Assembly (NCBI GenBank): GCA_963722715.1
Contig: CAVROA010000023.1
Span: 124,001-188,000, forward strand
Length of the DNA: 64,000 nucleotides
Direction of reading: 5' to 3'
Source: DASQGA01 sp963722715
GTDB taxonomy: Bacteria > Actinomycetota > Thermoleophilia > Gaiellales > Gaiellaceae
Shown piece after piece: positions 1 to 7,399 of the stretch. Each line of letters begins with the position of its first letter. Positions within the stretch are counted from its first letter, which is position 1. Under the pieces are notes generated by a model, which ran no database searches, was not told the DNA's origin, and saw only the letters and a program-made list of their open reading frames with translations. The translations under genes and the position numbers were made by a program.

Positions 1-453
1 GACCTGGCGCTCGGCCATCGCGTTCACCGCGAGCGCCATCGCGAGATAGGTCTTGCCGGTGCCCGCTGGCCCGATCCCGAAGGCGATCGTGCGGCGGCGG
101 ATCGCCTCCACGTAGCGCTTCTGATTCACCGTCTTCGGCGTGATCTTCTTGCCCCGGTGTCGCCAGACCACGTCTTCGAAGACGTCCCGGAGGTCGCGGG
201 ACTCGTCGAGCGCGGTCAGGACCGCGTCGACGGTGCCGGCTCCGATCGCATGACCGCCCGACACGAGCTCGGCCAGCTCATCGATCACGAGGCGGGCTTC
301 CCCGACCTTGTCCTTCTCACCCTCGAGCGTCAGCTGGTTTCCGCGCAGGAGAACCGCGAGCCCGAGACGGTTACGCAACGCTCCGAGGATGCCGTCGTCG
401 ACGGTTGCGAGCTCGGCGGCGACCTCGTTGGAGACTGAGAGAACTTCCTGCAA
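1..453 (-). CDS. phoH: PhoH-like ATPase, N-terminal part (runs off the window)
   Basis: The first 151 codons of a PhoH-family P-loop ATPase are present; the gene continues beyond base 1. A Walker A motif GPAGTGKT lies at about residues 128-135, followed by YLAMALAVNAM, as is usual for PhoH. The region before it matches the small N-terminal domain of bacterial PhoH proteins (VLLRGNQLTLEG, then the KKITPKTVNQKRY stretch). No ATG fits; a TTG at 453 is the best start seen, but an earlier non-canonical start is possible. It lies 56 bp after the YqeY-like gene on the same strand, as is common for phoH near HIT and yqeY genes. Known PhoH proteins bind ATP and are linked to RNA metabolism and phosphate stress. 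The family call is secure, the start is not. Confidence 0.9.
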   Translation of the reverse strand, partial: MQEVLSVSNEVAAELATVDDGILGALRNRLGLAVLLRGNQLTLEGEKDKVGEARLVIDELAELVSGGHAIGAGTVDAVLTALDESRDLRDVFEDVVWRHRGKKITPKTVNQKRYVEAIRRRTIAFGIGPAGTGKTYLAMALAVNAMAERQV

Positions 454-509
454 CGGAGACAGTGTAGAGCCCGTTCCGGCGCGGATTCGACCCGAAAAGG
501 GGTCTGCGA

Positions 510-953
510 CTAGGCGAGCTTCTCGCGGACGAGACGGCTGACGGTCGAGCCGTCGGCCCGGCCGGACACCTGCGGCATCACGTCCGCCATCACACGCCCC
601 AGGTCACGGATCGAGGTGGCGCCCGTCTCGGCGATCGCGTTGTCGACAATCTGCTCGAGCTCATCCTCGTCGATCGGCTCGGGCATGAACTCCTCGATGA
701 TCGAGTGCTCCAGCTCCTCCTGGTCTGCCTGCTCGTCCCGCCCCGCCGCACGAAACGCCTCGGCTGCCTCGGCTCGGCGCTTGCGCTCTCGCTGGAGCAC
801 CTGCAGCTCCTCGTCGTCGTGGAGGGGGCGCTGGAGCTCCTTTTCCGCCGAGCGGAGCGAAGCCAGGGTGAGCCGAAGCGTCCCCGCCCGCTGGCTGTCC
901 CGCGCCCGCATCGCGTCCTTGAGCTCATCCTCGATCCGGGCGATCAGGCTCAT
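510..953 (-). CDS. GatB/YqeY domain protein
   Basis: This 147-aa protein starts MSLIARIEDELKDAMRARD and has the all-helical YqeY fold pattern, including RAGTLRLTLASLRSAE near the N-terminus and the C-terminal ATSIRDLGRVMADVMPQ, typical of the tRNA-amidotransferase-like YqeY family. Such proteins resemble the tail domain of GatB but their own role is unsettled. The ATG at 953 overlaps the TGA of the upstream HIT gene by four bases (ATGA), so translation is probably coupled. Length is normal for the family (about 150 aa). Confidence 0.88.
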   Translation of the reverse strand: MSLIARIEDELKDAMRARDSQRAGTLRLTLASLRSAEKELQRPLHDDEELQVLQRERKRRAEAAEAFRAAGRDEQADQEELEHSIIEEFMPEPIDEDELEQIVDNAIAETGATSIRDLGRVMADVMPQVSGRADGSTVSRLVREKLA

Positions 954-1279
954 CCGAACCCCACGAGTGTGCCGCCGCCGAGGACGTGCCAGTGCAGATG
1001 GAAGATCGTCTGCCCGGCGCCTTCGCCGACGTTCGCGATCACCCGGTAATCCTCGAGCCCGACCTCGCGGGCCGTCTCGGCGACGAAACGGAGCATCCGC
1101 GCGGCCTCCTCGTCCGAGAAGGCGTCCACGTCGCGAAGACTCTCCACGTGCCGCTCCGGCAAGACGAGGAGGTGAACCGGCGCCTTCGGATGGATGTCCT
1201 TGATGGCGACGAACCCATCCTCCCGGCGGACGTGATCGCCTTCTCTCGCAAGCGTGCAGAAGAGACAATCAGACGACAC
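950..1279 (-). CDS. HIT family protein (histidine triad nucleotide hydrolase)
   Basis: A 109-aa histidine-triad protein. The catalytic triad reads FHLHWHVLGG near the C-terminus, and the N-terminus carries the CLFC motif usual in bacterial HIT/Hint proteins. These enzymes hydrolyse purine nucleotide phosphoramidates and related adenylates. I chose the GTG at 1279 because it gives the usual N-terminus (SSDCLFC); it lies inside the last codons of the upstream mtaB-like gene, an 11-bp overlap. Its stop overlaps the next gene as ATGA. The order mtaB-HIT-yqeY-phoH on one strand suggests a single operon. Confidence 0.9.
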   Translation of the reverse strand: MSSDCLFCTLAREGDHVRREDGFVAIKDIHPKAPVHLLVLPERHVESLRDVDAFSDEEAARMLRFVAETAREVGLEDYRVIANVGEGAGQTIFHLHWHVLGGGTLVGFG

Positions 1280-2462
1280 CGACGATCCCCTCCTCTGCAA
1301 CGGCCGTTGCGCGTGCGCGGACGAGTGACCCGACCTGCGCGTCGACGAGCCAGGGCGTGTAGTCGTCGGCGTAGCCCCGCCCGGGCCGGTCGACGAGCAC
1401 GACGTCCTCCTCGCCAAGCCGAGCGTGCCAGCGATGCCGACAGGCCTCGTCCGAGGCGCGACGGAGGCGGAAGCTCCGCTCCTTCTTCACGGCGGGCGGC
1501 ACCGGGTCGGCCTGCGCGGTCCGGGTGCCTGGCCGCGGGGAGTAAGGAAATACGTGCACCTTCGTGATCCCGGCCGCCGCGACGGTCGCAAGCGTTGCCT
1601 CGAAGGCGTTGTCGTCCTCGGCCGGAAAGCCCACCATGACGTCAGTGGTCAGGTTGAAGCCCTCCGCTTTGGCGACGCGGCGGAGGTAGGTCTCGACGTT
1701 GTAGCGCCGTCCCATCTCGCGGAGGACGCGGTCGTCCCCCGACTGGAGCGGCACGTGGAGATGCTTGGACACGGCTGGCGTGTCCCGCAAAGCGGCGACC
1801 AGCTCGTCGCCGAGGTGGTTGACCTCGATCGACGAGAGCCGGAGCCGGGCGAGACCGGGTATGGCGCCCGCCTCGCGCACAAGCCCGGCGAGCGTGTAGC
1901 CGTGCTCGCGGTCGCGATAGCACCCGAGGTTGACGCCCGTGAGAACGACCTCCCGATGTCCCTGCTCGACGCGCTTACGAACCTCGGCCAGGACAGCCTT
2001 CGCAGCGCGGCTCCGAGAGGCACCACGCACTTGCGGAATGACGCAGAACCCGCACGAGAAGCTGCAGCCGTCCTGGATCTTGACGAAGGCTCGGACGCGG
2101 TCGAGGCCGATCGCAGCGTTCGTGCACCCGAGCACGCCGACGTCCGCGGACACTTTGTCGGCTGTCTCCTCGCTGGGAGCCGAGACGATCCGGACGTTGT
2201 CGGGAAGGCCGGCGAGCTCGCTACCCGACAGGTTCGCCGCGCACCCGGTCACGTAGACCCTCCTGGAGCGGCGCGCCGCGCGCCGGACGGCTTGTCGCGA
2301 CTTTCGCACCGCCTCATGCGTGACACAGCACGTGTTCACGATCGCGACGTCGGTCTCGCCGGTGGACTCTCTGTGTCCGTCCGCCGCGAGCCGCTCACGC
2401 AGTGCCTGGGCATCGGTGTGCGACACCTTGCAGCCGAGGAACTCGACGGAGAAGGTCGCCAT
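1269..2462 (-). CDS. mtaB: MtaB-like tRNA methylthiotransferase (radical SAM)
   Basis: A 397-aa methylthiotransferase. The N-terminal UPF0004 domain has Cys residues in FLGCKVSHTDA, NTCCVTHEA and GCAANLSG. The radical-SAM cluster motif CSFSCGFC (CxxxCxxC) follows at about residue 133, and a TRAM-like tail ends the protein. The family adds a methylthio group to t6A37 in tRNAs decoding ANN codons; MtaB is favoured over RimO or MiaB by the FCVIPQVRG context, but the subfamily is inferred. A -10-like TAGGAT lies 9 nt upstream of the ATG, so the mRNA may be nearly leaderless. It heads the mtaB-HIT-yqeY-phoH run. Confidence 0.9.
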   Translation of the reverse strand: MATFSVEFLGCKVSHTDAQALRERLAADGHRESTGETDVAIVNTCCVTHEAVRKSRQAVRRAARRSRRVYVTGCAANLSGSELAGLPDNVRIVSAPSEETADKVSADVGVLGCTNAAIGLDRVRAFVKIQDGCSFSCGFCVIPQVRGASRSRAAKAVLAEVRKRVEQGHREVVLTGVNLGCYRDREHGYTLAGLVREAGAIPGLARLRLSSIEVNHLGDELVAALRDTPAVSKHLHVPLQSGDDRVLREMGRRYNVETYLRRVAKAEGFNLTTDVMVGFPAEDDNAFEATLATVAAAGITKVHVFPYSPRPGTRTAQADPVPPAVKKERSFRLRRASDEACRHRWHARLGEEDVVLVDRPGRGYADDYTPWLVDAQVGSLVRARATAVAEEGIVGVV

Positions 2463-2474
2463 AGCTGGGCGATC

Positions 2475-2912
2475 CTAGCCGCGGTCTGGGGCCGTTGACG
2501 CGCCCGGGGTCTCCGGGAGAAGGGGGCCCCGTCCTCCCGAGTCGATGCGTCGACGTGCAAGCGCGTACCCGACGACCCCCATCGCGACGAGTACCAGCCC
2601 GGCGACCAGCCACGGTGTGGGCGCGAGCCCGCCGCAACTGACTTCCGTTTGCCCCGAGCCGACGAGGAGGCGCTCCGTGCAGGGCGTCTCTCCCCAGTTC
2701 AGAAATGCGATTAGAAGGCTGACGGCGCCTGCGCCGGAAATCATTCCCAGCATTTCCGGCCACACACGTCCGAAGCGCGCGGCCAGCCAGACCGCGACCG
2801 CCGTGAGCGGCGCGATGAAGAGGCCGATCGAGGCAGCCCCCAGCAAGGAGAAGGCGGCGAGCGCTCCTGCGAGCACCCAGGCCGCGAACACTAGCCATCC
2901 CTCTCGACGCAT
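2475..2912 (-). CDS. Hypothetical membrane protein, four predicted TM helices
   Basis: A 145-aa protein with no recognised family. Hydrophobic stretches lie at about residues 5-27, 29-46, 56-72 and 101-120, with a loop holding two Cys (TPCTERL and VSCGGL) between helices 3 and 4 that could form a disulphide outside. The basic RRR after the last helix suggests the C-terminus is inside. A purine-rich GGAGG lies just before the ATG, and a -10-like TAGACT sits at 2934-2929. It ends 12 bp before the mtaB-like gene and may be cotranscribed. Confidence 0.75.
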   Translation of the reverse strand: MRREGWLVFAAWVLAGALAAFSLLGAASIGLFIAPLTAVAVWLAARFGRVWPEMLGMISGAGAVSLLIAFLNWGETPCTERLLVGSGQTEVSCGGLAPTPWLVAGLVLVAMGVVGYALARRRIDSGGRGPLLPETPGASTAPDRG

Positions 2913-3012
2913 CGGGCCTCCGAACCAAAGTCTACGGAGGGCTGGCGAAACGCCGCCATACTTGACCTGAAATGTGCAGGAACTTCGCAGCAGTGCGAGA
3001 GAGGAGGCCTCT

Positions 3013-3297
3013 GTGGCGGTAAAGCTCTATCGGTGTAAGAACCTCTGGGTGAAGGCCTCAGGACACCCGTGCTGGCGCGTGCAGAAGAGTCTCGACGAGC
3101 AAGGCATCGAGTACGAGGTCGTGCCGGGCCCGTGGCCGGGCCGCGGCCAGCGCGGGGAGATCGAGCGGCTGAGCGGGCAGCCCAAGTATCCGATCATCCA
3201 GTTCGAGGACGGCTCCGTGTATCGGGAGGAGTCCAAAGACATGGCCAAGACGATCACGGCCGGCAAGCTCTTCGAGAAGCAGGGCGCTCCCTCCTAG
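3013..3297 (+). CDS. Glutaredoxin-like / GST N-terminal-like protein
   Basis: A 94-aa thioredoxin-fold protein. It starts VAVKLYRCKNLWV with HPCWRVQKSLDE following, then the strand and loop YPIIQFEDGSVYREES, matching small actinobacterial glutaredoxin-like proteins (N-terminal GST type). There is no CPYC motif; the two Cys (LYRC and GHPCW) are about ten residues apart, so a classic dithiol mechanism is not assured. The GTG at 3013 is preferred over an upstream ATG because of GAGGAGG at about 3001-3007. It runs toward prmA and overlaps it by 4 bp tail to tail. Confidence 0.82.
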   Translation: MAVKLYRCKNLWVKASGHPCWRVQKSLDEQGIEYEVVPGPWPGRGQRGEIERLSGQPKYPIIQFEDGSVYREESKDMAKTITAGKLFEKQGAPS

Positions 3298-4025
3298 TCG
3301 CGCTCGAAGCGGTCGGCGGCCCAGCCGCCGCGAACCCTCCTCGCAGCGTGCTTCCATTTCGGAAGCTCAGGGCGCTCGGACTCGAGGTACCCGGAGGTCA
3401 CGAGTTGTCGGGAGGTCAGCCGCGACCCGACCCGCTCGCAGAGGTCGAGCGCGATGTTCGCAACCGCAAGCCCTGCTTCGGGCAGCTCTTCGGTGAGAAC
3501 GTCTGCCTGCATGACCCTGATTTCGACACCGTTGGCCGCCGCGTTGCCCTGCGTCGCCTCGACCGCGGCCTCGTCGAAGTCGAGCGCCGTCACCGGGGCG
3601 AAACCGAGGCGCGCCGCGGCGATGGAGAGAACACCGGAGCCGCACCCGAGATCCAGCAGGCTCCCCGGCTCCAGCTCGAGGAGATGCTCCAGGCAGATCT
3701 GGGTGGTGGGGTGCGAGCCGGTACCGAACGCCCGGCCGGGGTCGATCACGACCGGAATCGCCTTGGTATCGGGCTCTTCCCAGGGCGGACCGATCCAGAG
3801 GTCGCCGATGCGGATCGGCCGGTGAAACTGCTTCCATCGCTCTGCCCAGTCGGGCTCGACCTCGGTCACCCGGCCCGGTCCGAAGACCTGCCAGAGGCGC
3901 TCCTCTCCACCCGCGGTGGTGTAGGCAGCGAGCTCGAGGCCGCCCTCCATCTCGACCTCCTCGAAGCCCTGCGGGAAGAGGTCGAGCATCACCGCTCGGC
4001 CCTCCTCGGCGCGGTCGTTCGACAT
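3294..4025 (-). CDS. prmA: Ribosomal protein L11 methyltransferase
   Basis: A 243-aa class I SAM methyltransferase. The motif GTGSHPTTQICLE, specific for PrmA, comes before the SAM-binding LLDLGCGSGVLSIAA and the later VANIALDL (family NIL/NPP-type site). PrmA trimethylates L11. It is shorter than the E. coli protein (about 290 aa) but near the short Thermus-type form. It follows dnaJ by 35 bp on the same strand, the usual hrcA-dnaJ-prmA order. The N-terminal substrate-recognition domain looks compact. Confidence 0.9.
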   Translation of the reverse strand: MSNDRAEEGRAVMLDLFPQGFEEVEMEGGLELAAYTTAGGEERLWQVFGPGRVTEVEPDWAERWKQFHRPIRIGDLWIGPPWEEPDTKAIPVVIDPGRAFGTGSHPTTQICLEHLLELEPGSLLDLGCGSGVLSIAAARLGFAPVTALDFDEAAVEATQGNAAANGVEIRVMQADVLTEELPEAGLAVANIALDLCERVGSRLTSRQLVTSGYLESERPELPKWKHAARRVRGGWAADRFERD

Positions 4026-4060
4026 CCGAATGGAGACGCGTCGGAGCGGCGGGCTGCCGG

Positions 4061-5173
4061 TCAGCGGAACGCCGCCCGGATCTTGTCGAAGAACCCTGCG
4101 TCTTCCTTGTAGGTGTGATCGGTCGTGTGCTGCTCGAACTCCTCGAGCAGCCGTCGCTGCTCGTCCGAGAGGTGGCGTGGCACGGTCACGTTGACGAGAA
4201 CACGATGGTCCCCTCGCCCCGAGCCCTGGACGACAGGCATCCCCTTACTTCGGAGGACTCTTACTGTCCCGGGCTGGGTGCCTGGCTCGAACTCGATCTT
4301 GAGCTCCCCGTCGAGGCCGGGGACGGTGACGGTGGCCCCGAGCGCGGCTTCGCTCATCGTCAGGGTGACACTGGAGATGATGTCGTTGCCGTCCCGAACG
4401 AGGCGCTCGTCGGGGCGGACGCGGACGAGGACGTAGACGTCGCCCGCCTGTGTGCCGGGACCCCCGACGTGGCCCTTTCCCGAAAGCCGGATCCGCTGAC
4501 CATCGTGGATTCCCGGGGGAATCTCGACCTCGAGCGACCGCTCCTCGGTCACCCGCCCTTCGCCGCGGCAGTCACGACAAGGGGTGCGCGTGACGCGTCC
4601 GCGGCCGGCGCAGGCCGGGCAGGTCTGCGTTCGGACGAACTGACCGAAGACCGAGTTTGAGACCGCCTGGAGACGTCCTGCACCGCCGCATTGCCGGCAG
4701 CTTTCGAGGGCGGTCCCCGGGGCCGCTCCGGACCCCTTGCAGGTCGAGCAGGCCACAGCGGCGGGGAAGGGGATCGTCAGGACCGTTCCCTGCGCAGCCT
4801 CCAGGAGCTCGATCTCGACCTCCGCGAGGACGTCGGCGCCACGGCCGGCCCTGGCTCCACCCGAGCGGCCGAAGATGTCTTCGCCGAAGAAGGCCGAGAA
4901 GAGATCCGAAAGACTCGAGAAGTCGGTCGGGACGTAGCCGCCGGTCTGGAGGCCGTCGTGCCCGTACCGGTCGTAGAGCTCGCGGGTCTCGGACTTGCTG
5001 AGGACTTCGTACGCCTCGGCGGCCTCACGGAACCGCACTTCGGCTTCCGGGTGCTCGGAGACGTCGGGGTGAAGCTCCCGCGCGAGGCTCCGGAACGCCT
5101 TCTTGATCTCCCGGTCGCCCGCGCCGCGCGAAACGCCCAGAACCTCGTAGTAATCACGCCTTGCGGTCGCCAC
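4061..5173 (-). CDS. dnaJ: Chaperone DnaJ
   Basis: A full-length 370-aa type I J-protein. It has a J domain (DYYEVLGV through LHPDVSEHPEAE, including the HPD triad), a G-rich linker, four CxxCxGxG zinc-finger repeats (CSTCKGSG, CRQCGGAG, CPACAGRG, CRDCRGEG) and two C-terminal substrate-binding domains. It stimulates DnaK ATPase and delivers unfolded clients. The start is GTG at 5173. A TAACCT -10-like box ends six bases before it, so the message is probably leaderless. It lies between hrcA and prmA. Confidence 0.97.
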   Translation of the reverse strand: MATARRDYYEVLGVSRGAGDREIKKAFRSLARELHPDVSEHPEAEVRFREAAEAYEVLSKSETRELYDRYGHDGLQTGGYVPTDFSSLSDLFSAFFGEDIFGRSGGARAGRGADVLAEVEIELLEAAQGTVLTIPFPAAVACSTCKGSGAAPGTALESCRQCGGAGRLQAVSNSVFGQFVRTQTCPACAGRGRVTRTPCRDCRGEGRVTEERSLEVEIPPGIHDGQRIRLSGKGHVGGPGTQAGDVYVLVRVRPDERLVRDGNDIISSVTLTMSEAALGATVTVPGLDGELKIEFEPGTQPGTVRVLRSKGMPVVQGSGRGDHRVLVNVTVPRHLSDEQRRLLEEFEQHTTDHTYKEDAGFFDKIRAAFR

Positions 5174-5185
5174 GCTCGTAGGTTA
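5174..5185 (-). promoter_or_regulatory. Probable leaderless promoter of dnaJ
   Basis: TAACCT (TANNNT form of the -10 box) lies at 5185-5180 on the minus strand, with six bases between it and the GTG start at 5173. Transcription beginning about seven bases after the -10 would start on the start codon. No Shine-Dalgarno motif is present. No convincing -35 was seen. Confidence 0.5.
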
Positions 5186-5221
5186 CTGACGGCCTTCCCG
5201 GTCGCTGTGAACCCGCGGCCC

Positions 5222-6265
5222 CTACTCCTGGTACATCTCCTCGACGAAGCGGGAAAGTTCATGCGCCGCAGACCGGACCGCGTCGATCGCTATGACGTAG
5301 TTCATCCGGGTTGGTCCGAGGAGGCTCACGGTCCCGAGGTTCCGGTGCCGGAGCCCGTACGGCGCGCTCACGAGCGAGATGCTCTGGAGCGCAGGATCTG
5401 CGAGCTCCGCCCCCATGCGCACGAACGGGCGCTTCGACATGAGGGTCGCACGCATGAGCTCGAGGAGGGCTGCGCGCTGCTCCAAGACCTCGAGCAGCCG
5501 CCGGTAGGCATCGAGGTCGTCCGCGCGAAACTCGTCCAGGAGCCCGGCCGCGCCTCCCACGTACAGGGTCTGCTCCCCGGTCTCGACGAGGTCGGTGAAC
5601 GCGGGCCGGAGCTCTTCGAGGAAGGAGAGCTCGCGCGAGCCCACTTCGGCCTCGTCGAAGCGGCTGCGGAGAAGCCTCGGGCCTAGGTAGAGACCGGCGA
5701 GTCGCTCGTTCAAATACTCGCTCGCCCACTCGGCGAGCCCTGGGTCGACCGGGTCCGCGAAGGCGAAGAGCCGCTTGCTGACCCCACCCGTCGACGTGAT
5801 CACGACCACCATGACGAGCTGGGGCTGGAGCACGAGCACCTCGACGTGGTGCACCTGCGTTGCCTCCAGGGGCGGCGCAGAGACGAGCGCGAGCAGGTGC
5901 GTCAGCTGGGAGAGTGCCTCCGTCGTCGCCAGCAGGGCCGAATCGACCTGGCTGCGGGCGTTGGAGAGATCGAGCAAGAGCTCAGCGGGCTTCGGCTCCA
6001 GGCGCTCGAGGAGCTGATCGACGTAGAAGCGGTAGCCGATCTCGGTTGGGACGCGCCCCGCCGAGGTGTGCGGATGCATGAGGAGCCCTCGCTCCTCGAG
6101 GACGGCGAGCTCGTTCCGAACCGTGGAGGCAGACGCCTCGATGCGCGCGCTCTCCACCAGCTTCTTGGAGCCGACCGGGGCTCCGGTCGACACGTATTCC
6201 TCGATGACACGCGCGAGGATCTCCTCCTGGCGGGTCGTAAGGGTCGGGCTCGGGTGGAGCGGCAT
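5222..6265 (-). CDS. hrcA: Heat-inducible transcription repressor HrcA
   Basis: A 347-aa HrcA. The N-terminal winged helix includes LTTRQEEILARVIEEYV and SASTVRNELAVLEERGLL (DNA recognition), followed by HTSAGRVPTEIGYRFYVD and the GAF-like and insert domains. HrcA normally represses groE and dnaK operons at CIRCE sites; I looked for a CIRCE inverted repeat (TTAGCACTC, 9 nt, GAGTGCTAA) ahead of hrcA and dnaJ and saw none, so its targets are likely elsewhere. It lies between hemW and dnaJ, 6 bp after the hemW stop. Confidence 0.95.
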   Translation of the reverse strand: MPLHPSPTLTTRQEEILARVIEEYVSTGAPVGSKKLVESARIEASASTVRNELAVLEERGLLMHPHTSAGRVPTEIGYRFYVDQLLERLEPKPAELLLDLSNARSQVDSALLATTEALSQLTHLLALVSAPPLEATQVHHVEVLVLQPQLVMVVVITSTGGVSKRLFAFADPVDPGLAEWASEYLNERLAGLYLGPRLLRSRFDEAEVGSRELSFLEELRPAFTDLVETGEQTLYVGGAAGLLDEFRADDLDAYRRLLEVLEQRAALLELMRATLMSKRPFVRMGAELADPALQSISLVSAPYGLRHRNLGTVSLLGPTRMNYVIAIDAVRSAAHELSRFVEEMYQE

Positions 6266-6271
6266 CGTGGT

Positions 6272-7399
6272 CTAAAGAGTAGCTATTTCCAGGGATTCTT
6301 CCATCAGCTCGACCGTGACGGCGCCTCCGAGGAAGCGCCCGCGACGGGTTAGCGTGAGACCGCCTGGGCGCCGCTCGGCGAGACCGAGGCGCTCGAGCCG
6401 CGCAAGGGCTTCTTCGTTCACGGCCCCGGCCACATCCGCAAAGGGCACGGGCTCGTCGAGGCGGAGCCCGAGCATGAGCCGCTCGCGGCGGTGAGTCTCG
6501 CCGTCGATCGGCTCGAGCTCTCTCGCCGGCGCCCCGGCGTCCTCGAGCGCACGGAGATAACCACCGAGGCTCGGGGCGTTTCGCCACCGAAGACCTGCGA
6601 CCGTCGAGACCGCGCCGATGCCGAGCCCCAGGTAGTCCCGCCCGAGCCAGTACCCGAGGTTGTGCCTGGACTGGCGTCCAGGTCGGCAGAAATTGGCCGT
6701 CTCGTACCAGCGATATCCGGCCGCGACCAAGCGCTCGACCACCCGCTGGAAGTAGCCCTCCATCGCTTCGCCCTGGCGAACGAGCTCGTCTCCGTATCTG
6801 TGCGTGAACCGGGTTCCAGGCTTCGCCTCCAGCTCGTAACAGGAGAGGTGATCGGGCTCCAGAGCGAGGGCCTCGTCCAGGTCGCGCTCGAGGTGGGAGG
6901 GCTCCTGGCCGGGGATCCCGTAGATGAGATCCAGGGAGATGTTGTCAATCTGGGCATCACGAAGATGGTAGATCGCTCGGCGGACGTCGTCCGGCCGCGC
7001 CCGGCGCTCCAACACCTCCAGGAGCCCCGTCTGGAAGCTCTGCACGCCCAGCGAGACTCGGGTGATCCTGCTTTCCGCGAGCAGCCTCGCGAGCTCGGCG
7101 GTGACCGTCTCGGGGTTCGCCTCGATCGTCACCTCGCCCGCGATGGGCAGCGCACCCAACAGCCGCTGAAGCGCCTCCGGCTCGGTGAACGTCGGTGTGC
7201 CGCCTCCGAGGAAGATGGTCTCGAGCGGCTCCGAAAGGACGCCGCCCTCCAACGCCAGCTCACCGAGGAGAGCATCGACGTAGCGCGCGTGCTGGTCCGG
7301 CCTTCCGACCAGCGTGACGAAGTCGCAGTAGCCGCAGCGATGGGCGCAGAACGGCAGGTGGATGTAGAGATGGCGGACGCCGTCGGCACGTGTCGTCAT
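6272..7399 (-). CDS. hemW: HemW-like radical SAM protein (heme chaperone family)
   Basis: A 375-aa radical-SAM protein with the HemW-type cluster motif CAHRCGYCDF (CxxxCxxCxF) near residue 20, the SAM-binding GGGTPT motif and the C-terminal HemN-like domain. The family binds heme and was formerly annotated as oxygen-independent coproporphyrinogen oxidase; the xCDF form points to HemW rather than HemN. The ATG at 7399 overlaps the lepA stop as ATGA, so the two are coupled. The longer upstream reading frame is lepA sequence in another frame. Confidence 0.93.
   Translation of the reverse strand: MTTRADGVRHLYIHLPFCAHRCGYCDFVTLVGRPDQHARYVDALLGELALEGGVLSEPLETIFLGGGTPTFTEPEALQRLLGALPIAGEVTIEANPETVTAELARLLAESRITRVSLGVQSFQTGLLEVLERRARPDDVRRAIYHLRDAQIDNISLDLIYGIPGQEPSHLERDLDEALALEPDHLSCYELEAKPGTRFTHRYGDELVRQGEAMEGYFQRVVERLVAAGYRWYETANFCRPGRQSRHNLGYWLGRDYLGLGIGAVSTVAGLRWRNAPSLGGYLRALEDAGAPARELEPIDGETHRRERLMLGLRLDEPVPFADVAGAVNEEALARLERLGLAERRPGGLTLTRRGRFLGGAVTVELMEESLEIATL

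Noticed and set aside
5174..6300. CIRCE operator near hrcA or dnaJ
   Set aside because: No TTAGCACTC-N9-GAGTGCTAA or close variant is seen in either upstream region.
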